From Acidobacteriota bacterium (GTDB lineage: Bacteria > Acidobacteriota > Terriglobia > Terriglobales > Acidobacteriaceae), in contig QIAW01000063.1 of the NCBI GenBank assembly GCA_003225655.1, forward strand, positions 10,095-17,403: a DNA stretch of 7,309 nucleotides, in the 5' to 3' direction. Below, piece by piece: positions 1 to 6,124 of this stretch. The notes beneath the pieces were generated by a model. That model had not been told where the DNA came from, searched no databases, and worked only from the letters and a program-made list of their open reading frames with translations. Positions within the stretch are counted from its first letter, which is position 1, and every line of letters starts with the position of its first letter. A program made the translations under genes and the position numbers.

Positions 1-1349
1 ATGCGCTTCAGATTGCGCGTGGAGATGCGCTCGATGGTCTCGCGGTCGAGCACCGTTCCCTTGGTGAGAAGGCGCTTGTTGGTCTTCTCGTCGTGCAGGT
101 CAGCTTCGACCTTCTTGTCGCCCAACAGGGCTTCAAGACGCTTCAGGCGCTCGTCGGTAAGAATCCGGATCTCATCCGCCAGGTTCTTTTCCAGACGCTC
201 GATCTGCGTAACTTCGATCTGCTTGGCGCGCTCGTCTTTTTCCTGTCCTTTGCGCGAAAAGATTTTCACGTCTACCACCGTGCCTTCGATACCCGGAGGG
301 CAGGTGAGCGACGCATCGCGCACATCGCCGGCCTTTTCGCCGAAGATGGCGCGCAGCAGCTTCTCTTCCGGCGTGAGCTGGGTCTCGCCCTTGGGCGTGA
401 CCTTGCCTACGAGAATGTCTCCCGGCTTCACGCTGGCGCCAATGCGGATGACGCCGCTTTCATCGAGATCGCGTAACGACGATTCGCTGACGTTGGGAAT
501 ATCGCGCGTGACCTCTTCCGGTCCGAGCTTGGTGTCGCGCGCCTCGATCTCGAACTCTTCGATGTGAATGGAGGTGTAGTAATCATCCTTCACCATCTTT
601 TCCGAAATCAGGATCGCGTCCTCAAAGTTGTAGCCGCGCCAGGGCATGAAGGCCACCAGCACGTTGCGCCCCAGCGCGAGTTCGCCCTGGTCGGTGCAAG
701 GACCATCGGCGATCACCTGTCCCTTTAGCACCCGGTCGCCCTTACGGACAATAGGCTTCTGGTTGATGCAGGTGTTCTGGTTGGAGCGCTTGAACTTGGT
801 CAGTGCATAAATATCGCTGCCCACCTCGCGGGAGAGCTGCGTAGGATGATGTTCGCCCTCGACGCGTACGATAATGCGCTCCGAATCCACCGAGTCCACA
901 ATTCCATTGCGGCGGGCGAGGACGACTGCGCCGGAATCGCGCGCGGTAACGCCTTCCATTCCCGTTCCCACAATGGGAGCCTCGGCGCGCAACAATGGGA
1001 CCGACTGGCGTTGCATGTTGGCGCCCATGAGTGCGCGGTTGGCGTCATCGTGCTCGAGGAAAGGAACCAGCGACGCCGCCACCGAAACAAGCTGCTTGGG
1101 GCTGACGTCGATGAAATCCACTTCATCGCGGCTCACCAGCACGAAGTTGCCGGCCTTGCGGGCATTCACCAGCTCGCTGGTGATGCGGGCCTTGTCATCG
1201 AGGTCAACGTTGGCCTGCGCGATGACATGCCGGTCTTCCTCCCAGGCGGAGAGGTAGAAGGAATGCGGCTCAGACTCGATCTGGCGCTTGCGGCGCTCTT
1301 TCAAGTCGGCGTTTGCCTTCTCGATCTCGTGCTTTTCAATGACGTCGCC
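1..1349 (-). CDS. rpoB: RNA polymerase beta subunit, continuation after frameshift, 3' end cut by window edge
   Basis: This is the rest of RpoB in a different frame from the part at 1301-3340. It begins with recognisable sequence GDVIEKHEIEKANADLKERR and stays open for about 449 codons to position 1. It contains FYLSAWEEDRHVIAQAN, VSVAASLVPFLEHDDANRAL, MGANMQRQSVPLL, SNQNTCINQKP, and the catalytic-region motif FMPWRGYNFEDAI, whose adjacent Glu-Asp correspond to E. coli E813/D814. ARDTKLGPEEVTRDIPN and GKVTPKGETQLTPEEKLLRA follow. A charged, probably helical stretch comes next, and the window ends before the expected GDKMAGRHGNKG motif. The fragment has no start codon of its own: an in-frame TAA lies at 1383-1385, upstream of the homology. 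It is thus either the second half of a gene carrying a sequence error or part of a broken gene. The C-terminal ~350 residues and probably rpoC lie beyond the left edge (inference). Confidence 0.9.
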
Positions 1350-3340
1350 CTGCGGTAAGGCGACTCGATAAAGCCGTAGTCGTTAATGCGCGCATAGCAG
1401 CTCAGCGAAGAGATGAGCCCGATGTTCGGACCTTCCGGGGTCTCGATAGGGCAAATACGTCCGTAGTGCGTGGGATGCACGTCGCGCACTTCGAACCCCG
1501 CGCGCTCGCGCGAGAGACCGCCCGGCCCCAGGGCTGAGAGGCGCCGCTTGTGCGTAATCTCAGACAGGGGATTGGTCTGGTCCATGAACTGCGAGAGCTG
1601 CGATGAGCCAAAGAACTCGCGGATGGCCGCCATCACCGGCTTGGCGTTGACTAAGTCATGCGGCATGGCCGTTGACATTTCCTGGTAGACGCTCATCTTT
1701 TCCTTGATGGCGCGTTCCATGCGTACCAGGCCGATGCGGAATTGGTTTTCCATCAGCTCGCCTACGGCCCGCACGCGGCGGTTGCCCAGGTGATCGATGT
1801 CATCCACAAGCCCGATATTCTTGCGCAGCTTGAGCAGGTAACGGATGGTGCCGTAGAAGTCCTCGGGCTCGAGTGTGCGGTTGTCCAGGCTCGAGGCGTC
1901 TGCCTTTTCAAACAGCTTGATGTTGAACTTCAGCCGGCCCACGCGCGAGAAATCGTACTTGCGCGGATCGAAAAACATTCCGTGGAACAGAGCCGTGGCG
2001 GTATCCAAAGTCGGTGGATCACCCGGACGCAACTTGCGGTAAATTTCGATCAGCGCCTCCTGCGGCGTCTTCACTGAATCGCGCCGCAGCGTGGTGCTGA
2101 TGACTGTGCCCACGTCGTCCCGTTCCGGGAAGAAGACCTGGATCTCTGCCACGCCGGCCTCAATGATCTTGGAAAGCTTGTCGGTGGCGATCTCCGTGTT
2201 GGCTTCCACCAGAACCTCTCCACTGGTGGTATCCACAACGTCGGCGGCGGCAAATGCGCCTTCCAGGTCGCCCACGTCAATTTCAATTTCCGAAATCTTG
2301 GACTTCTGAATTTCCTTCAAAAGCGCCGTGTTGATCTTGCGCCCGGAATGCGCGATCTCTTCTCCGCTCTTGTTCACGATGCGATGCGAGAGCTTCATCC
2401 CCTGCAGGCTGGTGGGTTTGTCCACGCCCGGCTCCAGGGTCCAGTAGATTTTCTTGTTCTTCAGCGCGATCTTGTCTACGGTGTAGAACGTCTTCAAAAT
2501 GTCTTCATCCGAGCGCAGTCCCAGCGCGCGCAGGAAGATCGTTCCCAGGAACTTGCGCTTGCGGTCGATGCGCACGTACAGAATGTTCTTCTGGTCGTAC
2601 TCAAACTCCACCCACGAACCACGGTAAGGGATGATCTTGCCCAGGAAGTAGGTGCGATTGGAGGCGGTCTCAAAAAAGACGCCGGGCGAGCGGTGCAACT
2701 GGCTCACGATCACGCGCTCGGTCCCATTGATAATGAAAGTCCCGTTCTGGGTCATCAAAGGAACATCGCCGAAAAAGACTTCCTGCTCTTTGATGTCGCG
2801 AATACTGCGGTTGCCGGTCTCCACGTCCTTATCGAAGATGGTCAGGCGAATGGTCACCTTCAGCGGCGCAGAGTACGTCATGCCGCGCTCTTCGCACTCA
2901 TTCACGTCATACTTCAACTGCAAACCGACCGGGTCGCCGCACTTGGTGCAGAAGTCGGGCGTGTTGGTGTTGTACGTTCCGCAATTGCTACACAGCACAT
3001 CGCCGGCATGGAATGGATCGGTGATGACCGTGTTGCCGCAATTGCGGCAGGTGGTGCGCAGGTGGTGCAGCCCCTTCAGGTGGCCGCACTTGCACTCCCA
3101 GTTGCCAATGGCGTAATCCACAAAGTCGAGCTGGGAGACATTGCGGAAGTCCATAATGGGGAAAACAGAGGTAAACACGGATTGCAGTCCGGTCTCCTGG
3201 CGCTCGCTGGGCAGCCGGTCCATCTGCAGAAAACGCTCGTAGGAGCGCTTCTGCACTTCAATCAGATTTGGAATCTGAATGGTTGCCGGAATTTTCGAAA
3301 AGTCTAGGCGATTGCGAGAAGCAATATTCTTGGTCGGCAT
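1301..3340 (-). CDS. rpoB: RNA polymerase beta subunit, N-terminal part (reading frame breaks at about residue 663)
   Basis: RpoB is the RNA polymerase subunit forming one side of the active-site cleft. The frame opens at an ATG 10 nt after AAGGA (3351-3355) and follows RpoB closely. An insertion at about residues 79-141 carries CxC and three CxxC pairs (C83, C85, C98, C101, C117, C120, C131, C134) just before the conserved KYDVNECEERG; it looks like one or two zinc ribbons. NGTERVIVSQLHRSPGV lies near 205-221. The rifampicin region FGSSQLSQFMDQ...THKRRLSALGPGG (577-608) has the usual drug-sensitive residues at D587, H597 and S602 (E. coli D516, H526, S531), followed by HYGRICPIETPEGPNIGLI. 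After YGFIESPYRR the protein changes to unrelated residues and stops at 679, while the continuation is in another frame (1-1349). The last ~15 residues are therefore not native. Identity is very secure; whether the break is real is doubtful. Confidence 0.95.
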   Translation of the reverse strand: MPTKNIASRNRLDFSKIPATIQIPNLIEVQKRSYERFLQMDRLPSERQETGLQSVFTSVFPIMDFRNVSQLDFVDYAIGNWECKCGHLKGLHHLRTTCRNCGNTVITDPFHAGDVLCSNCGTYNTNTPDFCTKCGDPVGLQLKYDVNECEERGMTYSAPLKVTIRLTIFDKDVETGNRSIRDIKEQEVFFGDVPLMTQNGTFIINGTERVIVSQLHRSPGVFFETASNRTYFLGKIIPYRGSWVEFEYDQKNILYVRIDRKRKFLGTIFLRALGLRSDEDILKTFYTVDKIALKNKKIYWTLEPGVDKPTSLQGMKLSHRIVNKSGEEIAHSGRKINTALLKEIQKSKISEIEIDVGDLEGAFAAADVVDTTSGEVLVEANTEIATDKLSKIIEAGVAEIQVFFPERDDVGTVISTTLRRDSVKTPQEALIEIYRKLRPGDPPTLDTATALFHGMFFDPRKYDFSRVGRLKFNIKLFEKADASSLDNRTLEPEDFYGTIRYLLKLRKNIGLVDDIDHLGNRRVRAVGELMENQFRIGLVRMERAIKEKMSVYQEMSTAMPHDLVNAKPVMAAIREFFGSSQLSQFMDQTNPLSEITHKRRLSALGPGGLSRERAGFEVRDVHPTHYGRICPIETPEGPNIGLISSLSCYARINDYGFIESPYRRATSLKSTRSRRQTPT

Positions 3341-3365
3341 GGGTCAAAAATCCTTAACCTTAGGT

Positions 3366-3397
3366 AAAAGCTGACTCGGGGTTAACCAGAGTCGCTT
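3366..3397 (-). terminator. Hairpin with short U-run just upstream of rpoB
   Basis: On the minus strand AAGC-GACTC pairs with GAGTC-(A bulge)-GCTT, with an inner GG/CC pair around a TTAAC loop and one T/C mismatch. The right arm runs into TTTTA. It ends about 26 nt before the rpoB ATG and about 11 nt before its ribosome-binding site. It could attenuate transcription into rpoB or shape the 5' end of a processed rpoB mRNA. The structure is seen by eye only; no folding energy was calculated. Confidence 0.4.
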
Positions 3398-3432
3398 CCA
3401 ACGGCCACAAACCGCTTTTTAGCGTCGTGGCG

Positions 3433-3459
3433 AAAAACCACAGCTTGTTGCTGTGAGTT
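3433..3459 (-). terminator. Rho-independent terminator/attenuator-like hairpin between rplL and rpoB
   Basis: On the minus strand a perfect 6-bp stem CACAGC / GCTGTG encloses the loop AACAA. The stem extends by AAAC/GTTT past a bulged T, and is followed directly by GTTTTTC. This is the usual form of an intrinsic terminator. A leaky terminator here would match the known attenuator between rplL and rpoB in E. coli, which reduces rpoBC transcription relative to ribosomal proteins. The functional assignment is inference by position. Confidence 0.55.
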
Positions 3460-3480
3460 TGGTCTTAAAAATGCAGTAAC

Positions 3481-3508
3481 GCTCGCGGGGACGTGTTTCC
3501 CCGCAAGC
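3481..3508 (-). other. Strong GC-rich hairpin in the rplL-rpoB spacer
   Basis: An 11-bp stem (GCTTGCGGGGA with TCCCCGCGAGC on the minus strand, one G-U pair) closes a 6-nt AACACG loop. No U-run follows directly; the first run of T is about 8 nt downstream. It is therefore not a textbook terminator. It could be an mRNA-processing or stabilising stem, or act with the terminator-like hairpin about 20 nt further on. RNase III cleaves a stem in the equivalent E. coli spacer, but nothing here proves the same role. Confidence 0.45.
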
Positions 3509-3616
3509 GCCATTTGGAGCACTTGGCCTTAGTCGAAATTTATGTTGTAACGCGCAGTTTGAAAAACCAGTCGGTTGAGAGGACGCCCCGCCCTGGTCGG
3601 CAGTTCGTCGTAGTTT

Positions 3617-3625
3617 ATTGTAACA
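3617..3625 (-). promoter_or_regulatory. Possible extended -10 promoter upstream of rpoB
   Basis: The minus strand reads TGTTACAAT, matching the extended -10 form TGnTAnAAT, about 277 nt upstream of the rpoB ATG. No good -35 box stands at 16-18 nt: the only TTGACG (3655-3660) is about 32 nt away. It could start a separate rpoB transcript that still passes through the three downstream hairpins. The assignment is weak because such short matches occur by chance. Confidence 0.25.
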
Positions 3626-3725
3626 GAAATACCCCAAGCTGCGTTGGCGCCAAGCGTCAAATTGAGCCACGAGAGTAACCCCTCCCATGGCCCCCAAATC
3701 CCGCTAGTCTGCAACGGTTTAGCTA

Positions 3726-4106
3726 CTACTTCACTTCGACCGTTGCGCCTGCTTCAGTAAACTTCTTTTTAATTGTCTCCGCCTCTTCCTTGTTGACGCC
3801 CTCCTTGATGGGCTTAGGAGCGCCGTCGACCAGGTCCTTGGCTTCTTTCAAGCCCAAGCTAGTGACCTCGCGTACCGCCTTGATTACATTGATCTTATTG
3901 GCGCCAGCACTGGTCAGCACGACGGTGAATTCGGTCTTCTCTTCCGCCGCCGCTGCTCCCGAAGCCGCACCGCCGCCGGCCACCATCACCGGGGCTGCCG
4001 CCGCTGCCGAGACGCTCAAACGCTCTTCCAGCTTCTTTACGAGCTGGGCCGCGTCGAGCAGGCTCAACCCTACGATTTGTTCTTCCAATTGCTGTAAATC
4101 AGCCAT
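3726..4106 (-). CDS. rplL: 50S ribosomal protein L7/L12
   Basis: L12 is the multicopy, flexible stalk protein of the 50S subunit; its C-terminal domain recruits and stimulates the translational GTPases. The 126-residue product has the full family layout. An N-terminal dimerisation helix pair (about 1-33, with LSLLDAAQLVKKLEER) binds L10. An Ala/Gly-rich hinge follows (about 34-55). The C-terminal domain starts at EEKTEFTVVL and contains GANKINVIKAVRE and LGLKEAKDLVDGAPKPIKEGV, ending in VEVK. Length is normal (E. coli 121). The ATG follows GGGAG (4114-4118) at 7 nt. It is the second gene of the rplJ-rplL pair, separated from rplJ by 174 nt holding a palindromic repeat. Two consecutive TAG codons end it. 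Identity is very secure. Confidence 0.98.
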   Translation of the reverse strand: MADLQQLEEQIVGLSLLDAAQLVKKLEERLSVSAAAAAPVMVAGGGAASGAAAAEEKTEFTVVLTSAGANKINVIKAVREVTSLGLKEAKDLVDGAPKPIKEGVNKEEAETIKKKFTEAGATVEVK

Positions 4107-4252
4107 GTTGTTTCTCCCAAAATTTGAATTTGTGCTGGTGTGAGCCTTCCGTTCTCATGGCTTCCGTTGCGCCCAGACTGCGCGCCAGAGAACTTCGTTG
4201 GCTCTGAACTCGTTGCCAGAACAGCGCACCACCCGCCCTGGCGAAACTTTAT

Positions 4253-4279
4253 TCGTAGAGACGCAGCTTGCTGCGTCTC
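4253..4279. repeat. Palindromic repeat, copy 1, abutting the rplJ stop
   Basis: A 22-bp perfect palindrome (4258-4279: GAGACGCAGC, centre TT, GCTGCGTCTC on the plus strand) is preceded by TCGTA. Outside it, CGTAG (4254-4258) can also pair with CTACG (4281-4285) past a 2-nt bulge. That outer arm contains the TAG stop codon of rplJ. A sister copy with 24 of 27 identical positions lies at 6072-6098. It resembles the short dispersed palindromes (REP/SDR-type) found in intergenic DNA of several phyla. It would fold as a stem-loop at the 3' end of the rplJ message. Confidence 0.75.
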
Positions 4280-4280
4280 A

Positions 4281-4814
4281 CTACGCTTCCTTAAACTTTT
4301 TCTTCTCCACGCCCTGGTTCAGTACCACTGCAACATCGCGGCCTACAGCGTTCATCACGGTAACCAGGCGCTGCGCCGGAGCATTGATCAGGAACAAGAG
4401 CTTGGAGTGAATCTCTTCCTTGCTGGGCATGCTGGCCAGCACTTCGATCTCTTTGATCGAAATAGCCCGGCCTTCGACAATGCCAGCCTTGAAAGAAAAC
4501 TCCGGATTGTCCTTGGCATATTTGTTGAGCGCCTTGGCCAGCGCCACCGGATCGCCTTCGGTGGTTGCCACCGAGGTCACGCCTTTAAGGTTCTTCAGGC
4601 TCTCCTCGATTGCAGTTCCTTTCGCCGCCAGCGTTGCCAGGGTATTCTTGACCACGCGATAGCGTCCGCCCGCCGAGCGTACCGACTTGCGCAGCTCAAA
4701 ATCCTGCGCTACGGTCAGCTTGGCAAAACTGCCCACGATGGCGCTCTTGACCTTCTTAAAGTCGGCGCCCATCTTTTCCACTTGCTCAATCTTCTTTGCT
4801 TTAGTTACGGCCAT
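4281..4814 (-). CDS. rplJ: 50S ribosomal protein L10
   Basis: L10 anchors the L12 dimers to the 23S rRNA GTPase-associated region next to L11, and in many bacteria represses its own mRNA. The 177-residue product has the RNA-binding N-terminal domain (VEKMGADFKKVKSAIVGSFAKLTV, RYRVVKNTLATLA at about 51-63), the conserved core with GDPVALAKALNKYAKDN, and MPSKEEI (about 128-134). The C-terminal helix APAQRLVTVMNAVGRDVAVVLNQ (from about 145) is the docking site for L12 dimers. Length is usual (E. coli 165). The ATG lies 8 nt after AAGGA (4823-4827). Only 71 nt separate it from the rplA stop, so any L10 leader structure must be compact or reach into rplA. The stop TAG lies within the outer arm of palindromic repeat copy 1. 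Confidence 0.98.
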   Translation of the reverse strand: MAVTKAKKIEQVEKMGADFKKVKSAIVGSFAKLTVAQDFELRKSVRSAGGRYRVVKNTLATLAAKGTAIEESLKNLKGVTSVATTEGDPVALAKALNKYAKDNPEFSFKAGIVEGRAISIKEIEVLASMPSKEEIHSKLLFLINAPAQRLVTVMNAVGRDVAVVLNQGVEKKKFKEA

Positions 4815-4885
4815 GTTCTTTTTCCTTTTGGCTCAGCGCGCCTGGCGCTTTCAAACTTGTGAAGCCAGAAATTCTGGATAAGGCA

Positions 4886-4983
4886 TTACGCCTTGGCTGC
4901 TGCTTCCACCGCCGCAGTATCAATCCTGATTCCCGGGCCCATGGTGGAAGAGAGCGTTACACCCTTGATATATTTGCCCTTCT
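4886..4983 (-). pseudogene. rplA: C-terminal fragment of ribosomal protein L1, out of frame with the N-terminal part
   Basis: In the frame shifted by -1 relative to the main rplA frame, 31 codons encode KGKYIKGVTLSSTMG, PGIRID and an Ala-rich tail ending in TAA (4886-4888). KGxYIKxVxxSxTMGxGxxxD is the conserved C-terminus of L1, so this is the true end of rplA, not a separate gene; it has no start codon or ribosome-binding site. Compared with E. coli L1, about 15 residues (the EALLVALKKAKPTQA region) are missing between ENA of the main frame and this fragment. An indel of 3n+1 missing bases would explain both the gap and the frame change. Confidence 0.85.
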
Positions 4984-5550
4984 GGCGTTCTCGATCAGCT
5001 TGTCGGGCGTGAAGGAAATCTTGCCCACCGGCACATGCACCAGCGCGGTCTTATCGGTGCGGAACTCGACCTTGCCGGCCTTGATTTCCGTGACCGCCTT
5101 GGCCACATCGTTGGTGACCGTTCCGGTTTTAGGATTGGGCATCATGCCCCGCGGGCCCAGCACCTTGCCCAGCTTGCCGACCGATTTCATCATATCCGGG
5201 GTGGCGATGACGGCGTCGAAGTCGCTCCAGTTTTCTTTCTGGATCTTCTCCACCATATCTTCGCCGCCAACAAAATCGGCTCCAGCATTGCGCGCATCCT
5301 GAAACTTGTCGGCGCCGACAATGGCCAAAACTTTTTTGGATCTGCCCAGACCGTGCGGCAGGACCACCGTGCCGCGCACCATCTGGTCCGCATGCTTGGG
5401 ATCGACTCCCAGGCGCATAGTGACTTCTACCGTCTCGTCAAATTTGGCGTATTTGACTTTCTGTAACAGAGGCACCGCTTCGTTCAGCGTGTAGGATCGC
5501 TTCTCCACCGCGGTGCGTGCTTTATTGATATTCTTTCCTGATTTACGCAT
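4957..5550 (-). CDS. rplA: 50S ribosomal protein L1, frame broken after about residue 189
   Basis: L1 binds 23S rRNA at the mobile L1 stalk, helps move deacylated tRNA out of the E site, and is a translational repressor of the rplK-rplA mRNA in E. coli. The ATG lies 9 nt after AAAGG (5560-5564). Recognisable blocks are SYTLNEAVPLLQKVKYAKFDETVEV (19-43), DQMVRGTVVLPHGLGRSKKV (55-74), GGEDMVEKIQ, and the signature LGKVLGPRGMMPNPKTGTVT (127-146). VGKISFTPDKLIENA (175-189) follows. After A189 the frame reads eight unrelated residues (RRANISRV) and stops at 197, whereas L1 proteins are about 230 long. The genuine C-terminus is in another frame at 4886-4983. Gene identity is secure; the truncation is more likely a sequence error than biology, because a full L1 would be about 235 residues. 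Confidence 0.95.
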   Translation of the reverse strand: MRKSGKNINKARTAVEKRSYTLNEAVPLLQKVKYAKFDETVEVTMRLGVDPKHADQMVRGTVVLPHGLGRSKKVLAIVGADKFQDARNAGADFVGGEDMVEKIQKENWSDFDAVIATPDMMKSVGKLGKVLGPRGMMPNPKTGTVTNDVAKAVTEIKAGKVEFRTDKTALVHVPVGKISFTPDKLIENARRANISRV

Positions 5551-5615
5551 TGTTTTCGACCTTTCAGTCTTCCACCGCTCATTCCTGGCTGCGAATGGCC
5601 GTGGTTTAGAAATTC

Positions 5616-6050
5616 TTAAGCAACTACATCAATTCCCATCGAACGCGCCGTTCCTTTAACGCTCTTGATGGCAGAATCCAACGAAGCGGCGTTCAGGTCG
5701 GGCATCTTCTGCTTGGCGATATCAGCAATCTGCTTTTCCGTGACTTTGCCTACTTTGTCTTTGTTGGGGGTGCCTGAGCCTTTGGCGATTCCTGCAGCCC
5801 GCTTGAGCAGAATCGAGGCCGGTGGCGTCTTGGTGATGAAGGTAAACGAGCGGTCGGTGTAAACCGTGATCACCACGGGGATAATCAGCCCATCCAGTTC
5901 CTTAGCCGAAGTTTTGGCATTGAACTGCTTGCAGAATTCCATGATGTTGACCTGCGCCTGTCCTAACGCAGGACCGACCGGCGGCGCTGGTGTGGCTTTG
6001 CCCGCCGCGATTTGCAACTTCACCTGTCCGGTAACCTTCTTGACTGCCAT
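5616..6050 (-). CDS. rplK: 50S ribosomal protein L11
   Basis: L11 binds the GTPase-associated region of 23S rRNA with L10 and is needed for stringent-factor (RelA) activation and for thiopeptide antibiotic binding. The 144-residue product is complete (E. coli 142). The N-terminal domain contains VKLQIAAGKATPAPPVGPALG (about 11-31), with the conserved proline-rich stretch, followed by VNIMEFCKQFNAKT. The C-terminal RNA-binding domain contains TFITKTPPASILLKRAAGI, GSGTPNKDKVGKVT and KSVKGTARSMGIDV. AAGGA (6062-6066) stands 11 nt before the ATG. It is followed by rplA after 65 nt, in the standard rplK-rplA pair. Identity is very secure and no defect is seen. Confidence 0.98.
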   Translation of the reverse strand: MAVKKVTGQVKLQIAAGKATPAPPVGPALGQAQVNIMEFCKQFNAKTSAKELDGLIIPVVITVYTDRSFTFITKTPPASILLKRAAGIAKGSGTPNKDKVGKVTEKQIADIAKQKMPDLNAASLDSAIKSVKGTARSMGIDVVA

Positions 6051-6071
6051 AAGTTTCTAAATCCTTTATCG

Positions 6072-6098
6072 TCGTAGAGACGTAGCATGCTACGTCTC
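6072..6098. repeat. Palindromic repeat, copy 2, in the nusG-rplK spacer
   Basis: A 22-bp perfect palindrome (6077-6098: GAGACGTAGC, centre AT, GCTACGTCTC on the plus strand) is preceded by TCGTA, as in copy 1 at 4253-4279. The copies differ at three positions: the two partners of one stem pair (C-G in copy 1, T-A here) and one central base. The stem is therefore intact in both. It lies 26 nt after the nusG stop. A second small inverted repeat with GGAATTCC at its centre (6101-6117) stands between it and nusG. Confidence 0.75.
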
Positions 6099-6124
6099 CT
6101 GTTTCGGAATTCCAAACTTGTTGC

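Larger units (their letters stand above)
3341..3725 (-). other. 385-nt rplL-rpoB spacer without a gene
   Basis: No convincing coding sequence lies here; the open frames on both strands have no recognisable product. Reading from rplL to rpoB it holds a second in-frame TAG directly after the rplL stop (3723-3725), a possible extended -10 box, a strong GC-rich hairpin, a terminator-like hairpin, a second hairpin with a short U-run, and the rpoB ribosome-binding site AAGGA. The arrangement suggests separately set rpoB expression (inference). Confidence 0.6.

Noticed and set aside
1..567. Plus-strand open frame rich in Ser/Arg at the left edge
   Set aside because: Its opposite strand encodes conserved RpoB; the Ser/Arg-rich composition is typical of a shadow frame.
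800..1126. Minus-strand open frame of 108 codons
   Set aside because: It overlaps the real RpoB frame in a different phase and shows no family motif.
2348..3307. Long plus-strand open frame (319 codons) opposite rpoB
   Set aside because: It is antisense to unmistakable RpoB sequence, has no recognisable domain, and is explained by the codon bias of the rpoB strand.
3562..3600. ACCAG...CTGGTTTTT as another terminator in the rplL-rpoB spacer
   Set aside because: Only five pairs close a loop of more than 20 nt, too weak to call.
3655..3660. TTGACG as a -35 box for the TACAAT at 3617-3622
   Set aside because: The spacing is about 32 nt, roughly twice what a sigma-70-type promoter allows.
3493..3714. 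Small open frames on both strands in the rplL-rpoB spacer
   Set aside because: They have no recognisable protein features, cross the hairpins, and lack convincing ribosome-binding sites.
1341..4990. Introns, inteins or programmed translational bypass as the cause of the two frame breaks
   Set aside because: Sequence is missing rather than added at both sites, and no intein motifs, intron structure, or slippery heptamer is visible.
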